The translations under genes and the position numbers were made by a program. A stretch of 64,000 bases of DNA from Eimeria necatrix (lineage: Eukaryota > Apicomplexa > Conoidasida > Eucoccidiorida > Eimeriidae): assembly GCF_000499385.1 (NCBI RefSeq), contig NW_013655314.1, forward strand, positions 1 to 64,000, in the 5' to 3' direction. Shown in pieces: positions 63,214 through 64,000 of this stretch (position 1 is the first letter of the stretch; each line of letters opens with the position of its first letter). The notes beneath the pieces were generated by a model. It made no database searches. It saw nothing but the letters and a program-made list of their open reading frames with translations, and was not told the origin of the DNA.

Positions 63214-63235
63214 GCTGCTGCTGTTGCTTCTGCGA
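63160..63235. repeat. CTG/CAG microsatellite upstream of the eIF2A start
   Basis: About 25 CTG-type units with few interruptions (CTACTG, GTTGCT). On the minus strand the CAG frame continuous with eIF2A has a TAG inside the tract near 63199, so the coding frame as modelled cannot begin further 5' without splicing. Confidence 0.8.
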
Positions 63236-64000
63236 ACTCTAAGCTAAGTGCAGTTCTTTGCGTCACTATTCCCTGCAGACACCCTGCTGCTCCACTTGCT
63301 GCTGCAAAACCTGTATAGGCCTGCGGAAGAGCTGCTGCTACTGCTGCTAGCGCTGCTACTTGTTTCCCAGCTGCCCAGCTTCTGCAGTGGCTTCTTGAGC
63401 TGCTGCCGCCGTTGCTGCAGCTGCTCCTTGTTGCTGCAGCAGCGGCGGCTGCTAGGACCCCCCCGCAAGTGCTGTTTGCGTTTGCTGCAGACCTGAAGCG
63501 GATTCCTGCTGCTGCTGCCCCCCGCGCTTCAGCAGCACGCCCTACTGCGCAGCAAATGCTGAAAGATGCTTCTAAGAAGCTGCTAAAGAAGTGTTTTGCA
63601 ATTCCCAACAGCTGGTGGAAAAGACAGACAAAAAGAACGAAAGCAGCAGTGCCACAAAACTAGAAACTTTGCCGGACATGCAGAAGCCCCCAAACCACAA
63701 ACACTTCCCAATAGACACTGAGCTGCTGCGCCTTGCTGCGCTGCTGCACCAGCCCACAGGCCAAGACTGCCACAGCGGTGGACCTGCAGCTGGCCCTGGT
63801 TTCTGCTGCAGGGAGGAGTGCACTTTGCTGCAGGCGGAGCCGCAGCAACTTGGAACAACCCCTTCTGCTGCTGCCTCACTCAGCAGAAGACCGCGGAGCA
63901 GCAGCACGAAGCAGCCCGCAGTCCTCACAGAAAACCGCCGCGGTCACAGAAAGCCACAGGCAGCTGCAAGCATGCACAGAGGAACCCTCGAAGCACAGGC
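63236..64000. other. Upstream flank of eIF2A-GYF, repeat-rich, coding status unclear
   Basis: GC-rich, CTG-interrupted DNA. Open frames exist on both strands (for example minus 63608-63024, plus 63412-63663) but look like repeat-driven shadows. An upstream exon encoding the true N-terminus of eIF2A could lie here; none is defensible from sequence alone. Confidence 0.4.

Noticed and set aside
62722..63318. 198-codon plus-strand Leu/Ala-rich frame
   Set aside because: Mostly CTG repeats opposite eIF2A exon 1; no independent support.
63412..63663. Plus-strand 83-codon frame ending in a basic tail
   Set aside because: Some non-repetitive residues at the end, but no partner exon, domain or strand consistency; left as unresolved flank.

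Overview
The window looks like nuclear DNA of an apicomplexan of the Eimeria type (coccidian). Genes are split by many short GT-AG introns. Several proteins carry long Gln and Ala runs encoded by CAG/GCA trinucleotide blocks, which appear as CTG tracts on the + strand. Repeat-rich blocks (about 14-19.5 kb and 55.9-63.3 kb) alternate with repeat-poor DNA. The content is eukaryotic throughout: Rab GTPase, MORN protein, RFC clamp-loader subunit, exosome exonuclease Rrp6, CDF zinc transporter, eIF2A and a TKL kinase. No bacterial operon, CRISPR array or phage feature was seen. The species cannot be fixed from the sequence alone.

Layout. 1-3.6 kb: no confident gene. 3617-5677 (+): Rab8-like GTPase, 8 exons. 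7600-10357 (+): lipid-anchored type MORN-repeat protein, 5 exons. 13121-19477 (-): a 9-exon protein joining a Gln-rich leader, an ANTH (AP180/CALM-type) domain and a TKL-family kinase. 20494-24094 (+): RFC small subunit (human RFC5 / yeast Rfc3 type), 16 exons, with an antisense tRNA-Thr(CGU) inside one intron. 24204-25048 (-): small protein ending in Cys-Cys. 26561-28373 (-): short coiled-coil protein. 30817-34051 (-): CDF/ZnT zinc transporter, 5 exons. 36.8-38.0 kb: decayed Ty3/gypsy pol. 38597-39964 (+): intronless type II membrane protein of unknown function. 40938-46830 (+): Rrp6/EXOSC10, 13 exons. 47735-48280 (-): oligoribonuclease. 51.0-52.4 kb (+): probable multi-pass membrane protein, only its last exon modelled. 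55332-63124 (-): a 12-exon reading frame joining an eIF2A beta-propeller, a long Gln-rich region and a C-terminal GYF domain.

Exon models were built by hand from domain homology, GT/AG (twice GC/AG) boundaries and codon phase. For each main gene every junction keeps one open frame from the chosen ATG to the stop. That supports the models but does not replace transcript evidence. First exons and the 3' ends of RFC and of the 52 kb gene are the weakest parts.

The genes form no operon-like pathway, but themes recur. RNA and translation: Rrp6, oligoribonuclease, eIF2A-GYF, tRNA. Membrane traffic: Rab8-like, ANTH-kinase, MORN. The two multidomain fusions (ANTH + TKL kinase; eIF2A + GYF) are the most unusual content and deserve first attention.
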